NCBI RefSeq assembly: GCF_020623625.1
Contig: NC_060201.1
Span: forward strand, 992,001-1,056,000
Length of the DNA: 64,000 bases
From: Saccharomycodes ludwigii
Lineage: Eukaryota > Ascomycota > Saccharomycetes > Saccharomycodales > Saccharomycodaceae
Reading direction: 5' to 3'
Of the stretch, positions 34,616 through 46,800 are shown piece by piece. The notes beneath the pieces were generated by a model. It had not been told where the DNA came from. It saw only the letters and a program-made list of their open reading frames with translations, and searched no databases. Numbering within the stretch: the stretch's first letter is position 1; every line of letters begins with the position of its first letter. Made by a program: the position numbers and the translations under genes.

Positions 34616-34981
34616 TTTAGTTATTTGTTTATTTGGTTCTTTATGTTGTTGGTATATTTACAGGATTTGGTTTTCTTAGATGTCGATATCGGCTAATTAT
34701 TATAAATAAATTTTAAAAAATAAAAAATAAAAAATAAAATTTCAACTTTTTACATGTCCGAAAGTAAAACGGATATACAAGATATTGGATATAAGCGAAA
34801 AATTATTTTTTTTTTTTTTTTTCCACTATTTTCCCTTTTAGAAAAACGTGTCCAAGTTTTTTTTTTTACTTTTTCTTTCACAAAAATAAAAAATTACCAT
34901 TCTTAAATAAACATAAAAAGTTATATGAATAATACGTAAACACATAATCATACAGGAACAGTTATATTTTTTAAAAACAAA
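34616..34981. other. Divergent CDC45/LCL2 intergenic region
   Basis: About 365 bp, strongly AT-rich, with AAAAAT repeats (about 34714-34740), a paired CCGAA/CGGA word at 34755-34772 and T runs. No RNA gene or ORF was seen. Confidence 0.55.
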
Positions 34982-35401
34982 ATGTTGAAATATTATCCAA
35001 CTCTACTGATATTAGGTTTATTATCTTTATTGCCCTTCACCTCTGCGTTCTTCGAAGAATTCTTCCAACAAGGATTTTTTCAGCATCAACAAAACCATCA
35101 ACAAAAACAACAAGTTTCACATGAAGAGTCAGTTTTGAATAATAATGAATGTTCCAAATACCTATGTCCAGAAACTAAAGCATGTGTGGATAAACCAATT
35201 GATTGTCCTTGTCCATATCCAGCAAGTCAATTGAAATGTATTTTACCCGATAACAAAAATTACGTATGTATATCAAAGCCTGCTGTCGATGATCCCAAAT
35301 TGATGGAATTGTATGATGATCTTGAAAAGGGACCTAAGCAACATAATGAAGGTGTAAGAGATTGTGGTTGGGTTATAGACGCCTCAAAGGGATTGGTGTA
35401 A
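34982..35401 (+). CDS. LCL2: Lcl2-like small secreted/ER protein
   Basis: A 139-aa product (S. cerevisiae Lcl2 131 aa) with a clear signal peptide ([20 protein letters not shown]), a Gln-rich stretch at about residues 36-48, and a Cys-rich C-terminal domain ([20 protein letters not shown], then [20 protein letters not shown] and DCGWV) suited to disulphides. The molecular role is unknown; S. cerevisiae mutants are reported to affect chronological lifespan and cell-wall phosphomannan. It is placed and oriented as YLR104W, between CDC45 and SEN2. The ATG follows an A-rich leader. Confidence 0.92.
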   Translation: MLKYYPTLLILGLLSLLPFTSAFFEEFFQQGFFQHQQNHQQKQQVSHEESVLNNNECSKYLCPETKACVDKPIDCPCPYPASQLKCILPDNKNYVCISKPAVDDPKLMELYDDLEKGPKQHNEGVRDCGWVIDASKGLV

Positions 35402-35409
35402 TATTTTTG

Positions 35410-35448
<39 letters not shown>

Positions 35449-35589
35449 AAGAAAAAAGAAAAGGCAATAAAATATGTAAACAATCATTATGTAGTTATTT
35501 CTTTGTTTTAGTACAAATAGCAATCGTTATAATCATATAACATATTATAAAATGTGTCATTCTTTTCACCTTCTTTATTAATATGTTAC

Positions 35590-36657
35590 CTAATCTCTGT
35601 TTTTGCCAGGCATCCATCTTTTATATACAACTTCTGAAATCTTTATACAACTTTCAAAGACTTGTTTGTAATATTTTTTTTCCCACAATTTTAAAATATG
35701 GTCTTCATCTTTAGTAAATTCAACATAACATAACACTACTGTTTTGCTTGCACCTCCAACAACCCTGGATATGGTAGAATAATAATTAAAGTTATTTTTT
35801 TGATCAAAGGAGCTTGATATAATAATTCCAAACTCTGCATGAGAAAATGGGGGGCCTCTCTTGTAAAGTAAATAATTACAACCAAACTTTATCCCATCTC
35901 TTACACACCATCCGTGTGATCTATAAAAATGGTATACCGAATATTCTTTAATAAACGTTAATGTATCAATACATGGTTGTATGGCATGTACAAAACTATT
36001 TACATTCATGTCCAGAACAGGCACAGCAAAAATTAAAAAAAATGCTTCAACAGGCATCAATATCAACTCTTCACAATCTATAAGGACATTAAAATTATTA
36101 ACCTTATTCTCATCATTAACAAACTGCAATTCTTTGTTTCTCATTGTTCGTAAAAATTCACGTTCGTTAACTAGCAATTGTTCGGAATCAACTATACCTT
36201 GTTTTCTTAACTCCAATTGTTTGACTTCAAATTTTTCCCTTTCCTGCTTAAATTTCATTCTCTGTTGTCTCCTAACTTTTGTTACATCCTCCAAAGTTGT
36301 TGTTGTCAAATTATTGTTTTTAGTCGTCCTGCTATTATTTCTTTTAAACCATGTAGGCTGACTTCTTGATAAACTACCCTTTCCAAAAAAGCCGTTATAC
36401 CATAAATACTCCATATGTTTTTTATTTACAACGGATATTTGAACAAATTTGTCATTTTCTTCATTTTTCTTTTTTATTATAAATGTTATTTGCGGCGAGT
36501 TATGTAACACATTGTCATAATAAACATGTTTGATATAATGAAATATCCAGTATAGCCAGGAAATTGGATTGTGGGGATATAACACAGGTAGTTGGGTAGG
36601 ATGGATTGGTAAAGGGTACTTATATAAGTGTAAGTTGGCAATATGTTTCTTAGCCAT
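35590..36657 (-). CDS. SEN2: Sen2, catalytic subunit of tRNA splicing endonuclease
   Basis: Cuts the 5' splice site of intron-containing pre-tRNAs as part of the Sen2/15/34/54 complex on the mitochondrial surface. The C-terminal endonuclease domain has YRSHGWCVRDGIKFGCNYLL, then YKRGPPFSHAEFGI, and later GGASKTVVLCYVEF. The catalytic triad expected of the family is present: Tyr265, His273 (eight residues later, as in S. cerevisiae Sen2) and Lys305. The N-terminal part and a charged helical middle (about 120-185) are typical. The length is 355 aa (S. cerevisiae 377). It corresponds to YLR105C, with MDN1 upstream. Confidence 0.97.
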   Translation of the reverse strand: MAKKHIANLHLYKYPLPIHPTQLPVLYPHNPISWLYWIFHYIKHVYYDNVLHNSPQITFIIKKKNEENDKFVQISVVNKKHMEYLWYNGFFGKGSLSRSQPTWFKRNNSRTTKNNNLTTTTLEDVTKVRRQQRMKFKQEREKFEVKQLELRKQGIVDSEQLLVNEREFLRTMRNKELQFVNDENKVNNFNVLIDCEELILMPVEAFFLIFAVPVLDMNVNSFVHAIQPCIDTLTFIKEYSVYHFYRSHGWCVRDGIKFGCNYLLYKRGPPFSHAEFGIIISSSFDQKNNFNYYSTISRVVGGASKTVVLCYVEFTKDEDHILKLWEKKYYKQVFESCIKISEVVYKRWMPGKNRD

Positions 36658-37004
36658 GGTATATGTGTTTGCTGTTTTGAAGTGCTAATAATTTTTGTTT
36701 TTCTAAACTTTAACGTTAAACATCTGTATATATATATATATATTTATATTTATTTATTTGGCAAGGTATTTTTATTACAATAAGACGGCCTAATTTATGG
36801 GGGGAAAAGAAAGTAATCACTTTTTTTGGTCCAACATCTGAGGAATATTAATATTAGTACTTCGATGTTGATATTATGGTAATCGTTGTTCAAAGATGTA
36901 TGTGATGAATATTTAAAGGGGAAAAAAAAAGAGAAAAAGAAAAAAGAAAAAAAAAAATAATAAAAGCCTATTTATGAATTCAAGAGCACATATATAATTA
37001 TAAA

Positions 37005-37135
37005 TAATTGTCAGATACCGTTGTAGTCTATATGAAAATGTTATGATAATCTTCATAAAATAATATAAAACGACCAAATGAATGAAGAACAAAGTATCAG
37101 AAAAGAGATACCTGTTCTTCAAAAATGATCATATA
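37005..37135 (-). ncRNA. snR79: C/D box snoRNA, snR79-like (18S C1007 guide)
   Basis: On the minus strand GACTACAACGGTAT (37015-37028) runs directly into a D box CTGA (37011-37014). The guide pairs with the 18S segment GAUACCGUCGUAGUC, with one A-C mismatch. Its fifth base before the D box faces the C that is C1007 in S. cerevisiae, the snR79 target. snR79 also lies between SEN2 and MDN1 there. The 5' end is uncertain: C-box candidates are ATGATCA at 37126-37132 (one mismatch, used here) and a perfect ATGATGA at 37163-37169. A further CTGA (37097-37100) and ATGAAGA (37050-37056) could be D' and C'. No convincing terminal stem was seen, so the ends are approximate. Confidence 0.78.
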
Positions 37136-37220
37136 AAATATTCGAGTAGTAAAAACACGTTTTCATCATTAAAAAAAATAAAAATAAAAATAAAAATAAA
37201 AATAAAAATAGATTAGTTTC

Positions 37221-37380
37221 GTTGACTATTCATGGAAATGGTCATCCTTGACCATTAAAGAATAATAGTAACAAAGATTAGCTTCTTTTTTTTTTTTTTT
37301 TTAATTATTGAGACATCCCAAGCCCAATGCGCATCTTCACAGTAGTAACAACCACTTAGAAGGGCATTTGTAATTACAGT
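37221..37380 (+). other. Strong hairpin with H- and ACA-like boxes (unassigned)
   Basis: A nearly perfect hairpin at 37221-37272 has a lower stem of nine pairs with one bulged G, a 6x7 internal loop, and an upper stem AATGGTCA/TGACCATT closed by the loop TCCT. It is followed by AGATTA (37275-37280, fits the ANANNA H box), and ACA occurs at 37376-37378. This resembles one arm of an H/ACA snoRNA, but a long T run lies between the boxes, the pocket-to-box distance is 18 nt (slightly long), and the second hairpin is weak. The start of an RNA gene, a terminator, or chance are all possible. Confidence 0.3.
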
Positions 37381-37625
37381 TAGGTTTTCCAAATTTGTAG
37401 AAAGCAAACCTATATTATAGATATTCATATAAGAAATAGCAACATTGTATGTAAAGATAAGATCTACTAAAGGATAAAAAAAGAAGTCTCTGTAAAATTT
37501 TCTCCATTTAACCTCATTTTTTTTTTTTTAAATTTAGTAATTAAAAGTTTAAAATAGTCAACAACAACAACAACAAAAAACGATTACCATATTAGGAAGT
37601 TAAATACAGTCATGCCATTTTAGGG

Positions 37626-37662
<37 letters not shown>

Positions 37663-37892
37663 AATTAGTCCAGAAACCTTTTAGTCCAATTGTCCAATGA
37701 AAGCCACGGAATAAAAAGAAAGGGAAATTACGCACGAAAACCGTTTCTTGGTTTTATTAAAAGTAAAACAAATCTACTTTAAGCTTGTTAATTGCTAAAT
37801 AAAATACTACAAAGTTTCTAATAATTGCACTAGTATACAAAAGTAGGATAGGTTAAATAAAATTAAGGTAAAATAAACAAAATAAACATTCT

Positions 37893-40800
37893 TTACATAG
37901 ATGCTAGTTCCGAAAAATATTGACGTAAAATGATTGATAACATCTCTGGTAACTCGGTGATATCATGCACCACTACATAGAATTCAAATGGGAAAGTATC
38001 CAAATATTTATCAACTTGTAGGTTCATATTCCCCAAAGCATCCGGAACATATTTAACTTGGCTCATCTCCACAATAGATTCACTACTATTAATACCATCT
38101 AAAATCACAAAAACTAGCATAATCTTATTTTCTCTGGCACGACGAACCAATCTTTGAATTGTTGCATGATCTTCGCAAACACCATCAGATATAATTATCT
38201 CTAATTGCCATAAATCACTATCACTTGATGAACGAGCTTCTTCAAAAATCTTAATTGATTGTGCAACCAATTTTTTTATATCAGTCTTGGTATCTTGAAA
38301 ATCAAACCATTGAAAAACTTTGGCTCCGGTTTCTTGACTAAATGGCTGATCAAACTTGAGAACTTCTTTGGTGTTGCCACCAAATTTGACAATGCTCAAT
38401 CCACCACTCTCTAATTGCGTCAAAGCTTTAGAAACTAAACAAATACTTTGGAATGCCAAATCAGTACTTTTAGATTCGCTCATACTTTTGGAATCATCAA
38501 TTGCAATCATAATTTGATATTGACGTTTACTAGGCTTAGTTCTCCTCAACCAAATTTTATCTTTACGGAATTGGGAGGCAATATATGGAATTATTCTTTT
38601 CATGTTCAATCTTTTACCAGTCTTGTAATCGCCTCTCAATTTAGTAGCTAGTGTAGGTTCCAATATTAAACGCAATTGTTCACTCAAACCAGAAGCCAAT
38701 TCAGTTGTCTCAACTTCATTCTTTTGCCATAAAATTCTCGATTCTTCAATAGATCTCGGTGGCTCAACTGCATCTTCGTTCCCATCTTCTCTGATTATAT
38801 AATCTAACTCATCCACTGAATCACTTGCATCATCCAAACTAAAATTCAAAACTTCTCCTTCAGAAATGGCATCTCTTTCATTACGCTCGCCAATAAGACC
38901 GTTTTCACCCTTCCCTTTATTATCCTTTGCTTGTTGGTCTACCTGTTCAGTACCCTCTTCCAATATTTCTTCTTCAACCTGATCATTTTCCATGTTAATG
39001 TCTTCCATAGGATTTTCAGCATTCTCCTCATCTTCAAGGTCATCATCTATTGCCATGTCTTCATCAATACCAGTGGCTTGATCTTGGCTTGTAGATCCTA
39101 AAGCTTGGGTATCAGTATTACTGCTGGCACCATCGACATGTTCAAATTCTGTAGGGTTCAAATTGGCCTTGTCTTCTTGCACATTTTCATCGCTCGTACC
39201 AGCTTCTTGAATATCTTGGTGACGTCTATGAAATTCCTTCAAGGAATCCCCCAATTGTCTTAGGTTTTCCCGTGCCTGGTCACGTGAAGTATCATTCACT
39301 TGATTTTCCGGCTGTTCTTTATTCTCGTTGCTATCTTGTTCTTGAGCATTACCTGAACCACCAACATCATTTTGTTCTTCTTGGAAATCCGACGCATCGG
39401 CACCAGAGCCCTTGTTTCCACTTTCTTGTTGCGCGGATACTTCATCAGTCATTTTGTGTTCATCAGCGTCCTCAGCGGCATTCAAACCTTCCATAAGATC
39501 ATCCTTGTTATTGTCGTCGCCATTTTTATCGCCATCCTTCTGTTCTTCTTCTACCATAGTTTCTGGTTCTAACTCTTTATCGCTATTATCCTTATCGTCT
39601 TCAGCAGCACCAGAATTTTCTAGGTCGATATCATGTGCATCATCCAATTCTTCCTCATCCTTTTCCCCCTCTGATGTATTCGCCAGTTCTTCTTCTTCTT
39701 CTTCTTCTTCTTCTTCTTCCTCATTGGAGACTTGCTTAGCATTGTCATTATCCAGTTCACTAATATCCATATTATCCTCAAATTCTTCACCAGATCCGAT
39801 ATTCTCTTCTTCTTCTCCTTCTTTTTCTTCTTTTTCATTTTCTTTTTCGTTGTCGTCTTCTTCATCGTCATTTTCGGAATCTAAATTCATATCATCCGGT
39901 AGATCCATCGTTTCAACCTCTTCAACTCCCTTATCCAAATAATCGCTGTCCTCATCATTTCTAACCTCATCTTCTTGTTCCCCAACGTCTTGTTCTTCAT
40001 CTTCATTATCAGACCCATCATCTTCACCTTCAGCTTTATCTTCATCATCAGGTTTTCCAACCGGATTTTCGCTTTCAGGTGGTTTATTTGCCTCCTCATT
40101 TTCTGCAGCTTGCATATCATCTTCTTGCTTATTACCCGACAGCTCATCACTCTCTTTTTCTTTGCTATCTTCTGGTGCTTCTTCGTTCCACATCTTCTCG
40201 TCAATAGCATCTTCATTCAAGTCATCAATGGCCTCGTCTAAACCATCCTCGTCACTTCCTTCTTCTTCTTCTTCTTCTTCTTCTTCCTCGTTATTTTCTT
40301 TCTCATCATCCGAAATATCCTCCAATTCACCCGCAAAATCATTTTCCATTTCAATAGAGTCATCTTTATCCTCATTTTCCTCATTTTCATCTTTCTCCTT
40401 CTGATCTGGGTTCGAAGTAGCGGCATCTTCCAATAAATCCTCGTCTTCTTCAACATCTTCTTTGTTGCTATTAGCACCTTCACCGTCACCAAGGCCAGTC
40501 CCATCCTGCATATTATTATCTTCAGTAGTTTCTGACGGTGGTTCAGGAGAACAGAAACCATCTTTACATAAGGTCGATAACAACGAACAAAAAACAAAAG
40601 TTGCACGACTGGTATTGTAATAATTGTGTCTGGTTTTGTTTAAAATCGAAGCGAAAAGCTTGAAATAGCTATTAATTATTGGTAATGTAAATGAAGCTAA
40701 TGCTTTCAAAATAACAAAGTCTCCCCTGTCAAAATCATTGTTGAATAAAATTTTACAGCATTCTTCAAGGTTAATGGTAACTTGTTTGGAGAATAAATTT

Positions 40801-43800
40801 TTAACATAGCCATGTAATCTTTGATTGACAAGTAGCAACCATTTATCAGTATCAGTATCAATAGCAGGACCATGGCATTCCATAATTTTTTGAGTTGATA
40901 CAATAATAGAAGTATAGAGTTTACGGAAAGAATTATCCACCTTTTCTATTGACGCATTCTCTCTTATGACTGGATTATCATCAAAATCAACAGAATGTTG
41001 ACAATTTTTAATCCAATTAGCAACTGCCGTAAAAATAAATGATACAGCCTTTTCATCGGAATTAGATAAATAAGTCATAAACACGGAAATTTTATTTTCA
41101 AAATCAGAAATTAATTTAGAAACAGTGTTGTCTAAAATATGAACATTTCTGCTTTTAATAGAATATTGTTCAAAACTCCTTTTGAAATCTTCCAATATGG
41201 ACACATCCAAATTGATGCCCTGAATACCGCAGCAATAGCTCAAAGAATTCAAAGCATAATCAATAATAGTAGGCAGCCACTTAATGCAGTATTTAAATGA
41301 GCTAAACTTATCTTTCAAAGAAAAGCCATGCATAGAAAATATTTCATCAGAACACACAAAATCTTCCAGCAACTTTCTTAACCCTTCAAATTTGCCAAAA
41401 TTAGAACCCAACTTGTATAAGGGGTCTCTACTGGTCAATAAAGAAAAAATTAGGTTTTCAGCCATGGCCATACCCCTGGAGGCAATTCCCGGTTGCAAAT
41501 CTTCATTTGGACTGGCAACAGAGCTTCTCAATCTGGGTAACAAATCTAACAACCTGAAAAAGTAAATATCACAACCTTCAAATTCTGTTTCACCAAAATT
41601 TTTAGTATTAACTAAAATTGAAGTAACAGATGATTGTACTTTGTGAATGTCTTCTCTGAAATTTGTTTTTAGTCCTATACGCTTCAATTCTTTAATCGTA
41701 TCAGTCACTAATTTTGTTTTCTGATTTTTCAAACTGGAAATAACTTTCTTTAAATCTTTCTTATAAACAGTCGGCGTTTCACTGCGTAAAATATCAGCTC
41801 TCTTCTTAATTTCCATGGCAAAGTCATATAGGTTAGGAAATTCTTCCCCAGATACTTTATTAGCGTACACCTTCATATTGCGTTCAACCAACTCAACATT
41901 TTTTAAAGGCTCAGAACGTGATTCCCACTCAGTGCTTTGTTGTAGAATTTTTCTTGAGGTACTAAAGCTAGCATTGTGTTTGAAGTATGCTATCTGCGTT
42001 TCTGGAATACTGTTGGATAAGTTACCGGTGATACTTGGCATACCGCTTTCTATGAAACTTAAAACACTTCCTGATATCAAACACCTATATTTTCTAACCA
42101 ATTTGTACAAATTGTTATGAGAACGACGAGAACTCTGTTTTAATGCATCTATATTAACGTCTTTCCAACTAGCTAAAAGAATAACTTCTTTAACATCTTT
42201 TTCCAAATCCTTTCTTCCAGTATGTATATGCTCATCAACCATCGGTTTAAATTGCTGATAAAATTGAATAGCATTTTCTAAAGAGTGCAAAATAACATAA
42301 TCGATATCCGTCAAACTACTAATGTGTAAAGCAAATGCTTTAACCAATTTTAAACGGGCAGTAAATTCGCCAAGGGAACTTTTGCTGAAAAACAAATTCA
42401 ATACAGAAAAAAGAGAACCATAAGTTTCAGAAGAATTTGTTGCGTCTTTCTTAGAGTTAACTACAATAATGTTTTCAAACAAATAAAACCACCACTTACC
42501 AATTTGCTTTTCAAGAATTTTGTCTTCAGAATTAAATAGTTCATTCCAAGTAGACAATTCCAATTTTCTCCACGAAACAACCAATTGAGTAAGTTCATTT
42601 ATATGCGATTTCATAGAAACCTGGCTTGATGCATATTTTTCCCATTCAGAAACAAAAGTATAGATTTGTTCTATTTTTTGTAATAATCTGGCAATTGGCG
42701 TACAAATCGGATATTCCAAATACTCTGTACAAATACGGAATAGCTCAGTAAGAGTGCCGTGTTCAGGCCATTTTTCTAAATTTGCATTTACCGAATTCAA
42801 CAATGACTCAACCATTTTAATGGATTTTCTTGATTCAACGATGGAATAATCTCTATAAAAATCTAATGGATTTTCCTCAGTAGTTGCTTTAAACGAGTTT
42901 ATTTCCTTCGATACTTTTTGAATAACGGCCATTAGTCCATTCTCTGATAAGCCTGTCAAAGTTGAACCAGTGCACGTTTTATACAATATTTCAGTAATCT
43001 TTGAGCCCTCTTCAACCATTTCATCATAACCGTATTCAGAATTAGAAAATAGCTCCATATATGTGCTAGCCAAATCATAATAAATTTCATTCAAGGAACC
43101 TATAGAACCTTCATCTTTATTATTTGTGGCAGATGTAGACATAATTTCCTCATAATCTGGAAACAATCTCTTAAATTCTTCTTCCGCATTTGCTTCGGAA
43201 TCATCAGTGTATTTAAACATGGAACTATCTTGATTAGCTTTTTCTTCATCCTTCATACGACGTAAAGACCATCTATAGTATAGGGCATTTAAAACTTCAG
43301 AAAATAGACCTCTTAATTTATCACTTCTCTGGTGAAATTTGAAAACTTTTATAAAATACAATAGCAAAGTATCAACAGCTGTTGCATCTACTGACTTTGT
43401 CTTAAAGTAATTGGTTAGATTATTGAACCATTCGACTACTAAATCCTCGTTGGAAATCGCCAAAATATCAGCGCACATTATCGGATCCAAATTAGGACCT
43501 GTGCTTGCCGCACACTTAGACAGTTTAATCAGATCAAATCCAAACTTGATACCATAAACATATCCCATAAATATATCATTCAAATCAACATAAATTGAAT
43601 AGTGTGATTCTAATCTGTATAAAAACTGTGAGGAGGTTTGATGAAACATTTCCAATCTATCTTTAGACATTTCGGTGATTTCAGTTAATGAAGCTAATAA
43701 GCTTTCTATAATTTGATAATCGACATTGGTCTTCATAAAAGCGTTCCATTCATCAAACAATTGATCAATAGATCCTGGTGGACGATAAACCTGTGGCTTT

Positions 43801-46800
43801 TCTGGCACTTTAGAAACAGTGAATTTTTTACAAGCTTCTTCTGTATATATAGGAATATCCCCGCTGATAGTAGTTCCAACAGCTTTCCAGTTCTTGAGGA
43901 TTGATTCAGAAATGCTCTTTTGTTTCAAATATATATCGTAAAATACGTACTCTCTAATTGCTGGGTCGTATGCAGAACTTGGTACATATAGTTGCAATAA
44001 ACCAACTGAAAGCAATATCCATGTCCTACCTAGAGATTCCCAGTTTATATTTTTCTTTTCCATATTCAAAATGCATGGAAATAGAAAACGGTTATGAATT
44101 CTTTTAAAACTTTCGTTGTCACATGACTCAATTTGTTCATACAACTCATTGGCACTTTTGCTTGCTACATTAGAATCCCTCAAGTGTAGGGAAACAATCT
44201 TATAATATAAATCTTTCAATATATTGGCAAAGTATAGCAATTTATCTTCTAGCAAAACGGGTGATGATACAATAAATGACCTTAACAACGAAGAAAGATC
44301 ATCTAGAGTTTGACTCACTTGAAACCCTTGTGATTCTTTTAAATGGTTGACTTTTGAAATTGAACTTATAAAAACTTCTGGCACAATGACATCCTTGGTG
44401 AACGAAACAAATTTATCACCAATCTTTTTCCACAATAAATCAAACACGCACGGATAAGTGTAACTATTTGTAACTAGCTTGCACAACTTATCGGATGGAA
44501 TGCTTGAGTTTGGAGAAAAGGAAATAATAAGTGATTCTAGTTCCGGATCTTTTCTAAATACGAGTCTCGTCAGAGAATCAAACTCTTGTAAAAAGTAATG
44601 ATTCCGTTTTATTAGAAATTTTGAAGAAACGTTGTTAAGATCTAACAGGCTATTTTCAATTTTAGAGATGACAGAAGAAGCATCGAACAATTCATCATTT
44701 AATATTCTGTTTACAATAACAAATAGAGTTTCTCTTAGTTCAACAATTGAACCGTATGTGTCGTTAAATTGAGATTTAATGGTCTCATCAAACAAACTAA
44801 ATAGTTCCCTAATCTTGTAGATCTTGCTCCAATTTTCAGAAGATGAAGGATATTTTACCCTAAAAGATTCCCAAATCAAATGCATTGATACACCGGTAGT
44901 CAATTCTAAGGAAGAGCCAAATTCTTGGATAAAATACAAAACAGCATCTGTATTAATATATTGCCTATTCCTTTCCACCCAATTGGATAATAATTCATGG
45001 AAAACTCTAAGCTTAGCTTCATTTTTGTCCAATGAGATATCGAAAGCACAATTCCAGATTAAACATAAGCCTAACAAAATTTTATATTTTTCCTTTGTTT
45101 TGAATAAGCTTTTACCCGCCAGCTCATTTAATATAAATTTGTTTATATTATTCAACAAATTGAAAATTGGAATTTTAGGAGGATTTTTCATTACACGTCC
45201 ATTTGTATAAGCAGCAGATTGTTGCAAATAATTCAATTCGTTTAACTTACCGTGTGCTGCTTTTTTAAAAGTAAATTCTAATAATTTTTCTTCTTCGATT
45301 TGTTGGGAAACTGTTTCAAACAAAAAAACTGCATCTGCGCTGGCAGCATACTCGTTGCTTTCCTTTATAGAAGATAAAATATATTCATTCAATACAGTGC
45401 ATAAAGCTTGAGAATCAACAAATGTGTTTGGAGATCCTAACAGCTCTTCAGAAATCCCTTGACAATTGCCATATAACTTTCTTAGATTATTCGGCAAATC
45501 GAGCTTTTTTAAACATTCAATAAAGTCAGAAAATTTGCTGATCAAAGCGCTCTCTGAAAAAAATTTATAGCTCAGTACATTATTCTTCCATGTCTCAAAT
45601 TCTTTCAAATCAGAAAAGGGAATTAATGACACAATCGAATCAGAACTGGCCCCCATTAGAATCACGTCATATAACCTTGTGAAAGGCAAGAAAAATGAAA
45701 TACAAGCGGGTACAAACTTAGAAATGGGAACACTACGTTCCTGTAAAGAAATGGATAAAAATCTTTCGTCAATATCGGAACCAAATAGAGGGTTTTTGGG
45801 CAGAAAATCTAAAGACAACTTATCGAAAACAGTTGCACGTGTTTCAATAGATTCCACATAAACTTCTACCCCTCTATTTCTCATAGCTCTAGACAATTCT
45901 CCATATCTGGGATCTACAGTTAAAAATAACCTAAAATTTTTATGAGGTTTCACTATCCTTGGACTACCGTCTGCTAAATTACACTCGTTGATAACCAAGG
46001 AACCATTGTTTTCCAACAAAGAATTCAATCTATCCAATACAGATGGCGAGCATAGATTGGCATTATCTAAAACTAACCAATCACCATTTTCTACGGCTTT
46101 AACAAGCATACCATCAAACCATTCAAACCTAACAGATCTTTGTTCTTTAAGTACAGCATGAAGATGTTCAATCTTTGTATCAATAAGTTTCAATATTTCA
46201 ACTCTGGATAAGGCCTTAGTAAGTTCGTTAAATAAAAATCTGAATTCTTCAAAATTCTTTGGACTAATAACATTAGAACTGATGTAATCATACAATATGG
46301 TGGCAGGATTTGCATTCACAGAATCTGCACATGTATTGACAATAATTAACTCTTTCAACAAAAATTTTAATTCCTCCACAACATATGATATTTTTCTAAC
46401 CAAATCTACTTGTTCGTATCCACCTAAAATATCCATGCTATCGATATCATTATTCATGGAAAATTCAATAACTTTAGCACCAACAATTTCAGAAATAAAT
46501 CTAATAATACCTGTTTTACCAGAACTCGTAGGTCCAACCAAAATTAAAGGCCAATTATAATTAATACATCTTAAAACAGATTCGTAAATCTCGTAATTAC
46601 ATTGTAGCGGCAATAAATGGTCATTGTTTATGTACTGATTCAAAACGTTACGCTTGGATAGTTCACCGTTAATTTGGACGTAGTCCTTTGACAAATTGTA
46701 AAAGTTACCCCTTTTGCCCACAGAACCAAAAACCTCACTAATCAAGTTATTGGCAATAACACGGTCTTCCTTGGTTCTGAATCTCTGAGTAACAATAATA

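Larger units (their letters stand above)
36658..37892. other. SEN2 promoter / MDN1 3' interval carrying RNA-gene signals
   Basis: About 1.2 kb, long for this genome. It contains a TA-dinucleotide tract near the SEN2 start (about 36727-36743), an snR79-like C/D snoRNA on the minus strand, AAAAAT repeats (about 37171-37210), a strong hairpin at 37221-37272, and A and T runs near 37286-37304 and 37633-37662. S. cerevisiae snR79 maps between SEN2 and MDN1 as well. Confidence 0.65.

Noticed and set aside
34700-34775. Point-centromere-like stretch: AT-rich segment followed by TCCGAAAGTAAAA, similar to CDEIII
   Set aside because: No CDEI (RTCACRTG) at the required distance, and the syntenic S. cerevisiae regions are far from centromeres.
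39412-39942. 176-aa Ser-rich ORF on the plus strand
   Set aside because: It is antisense to the acidic Glu/Asp region of MDN1, a composition artefact.
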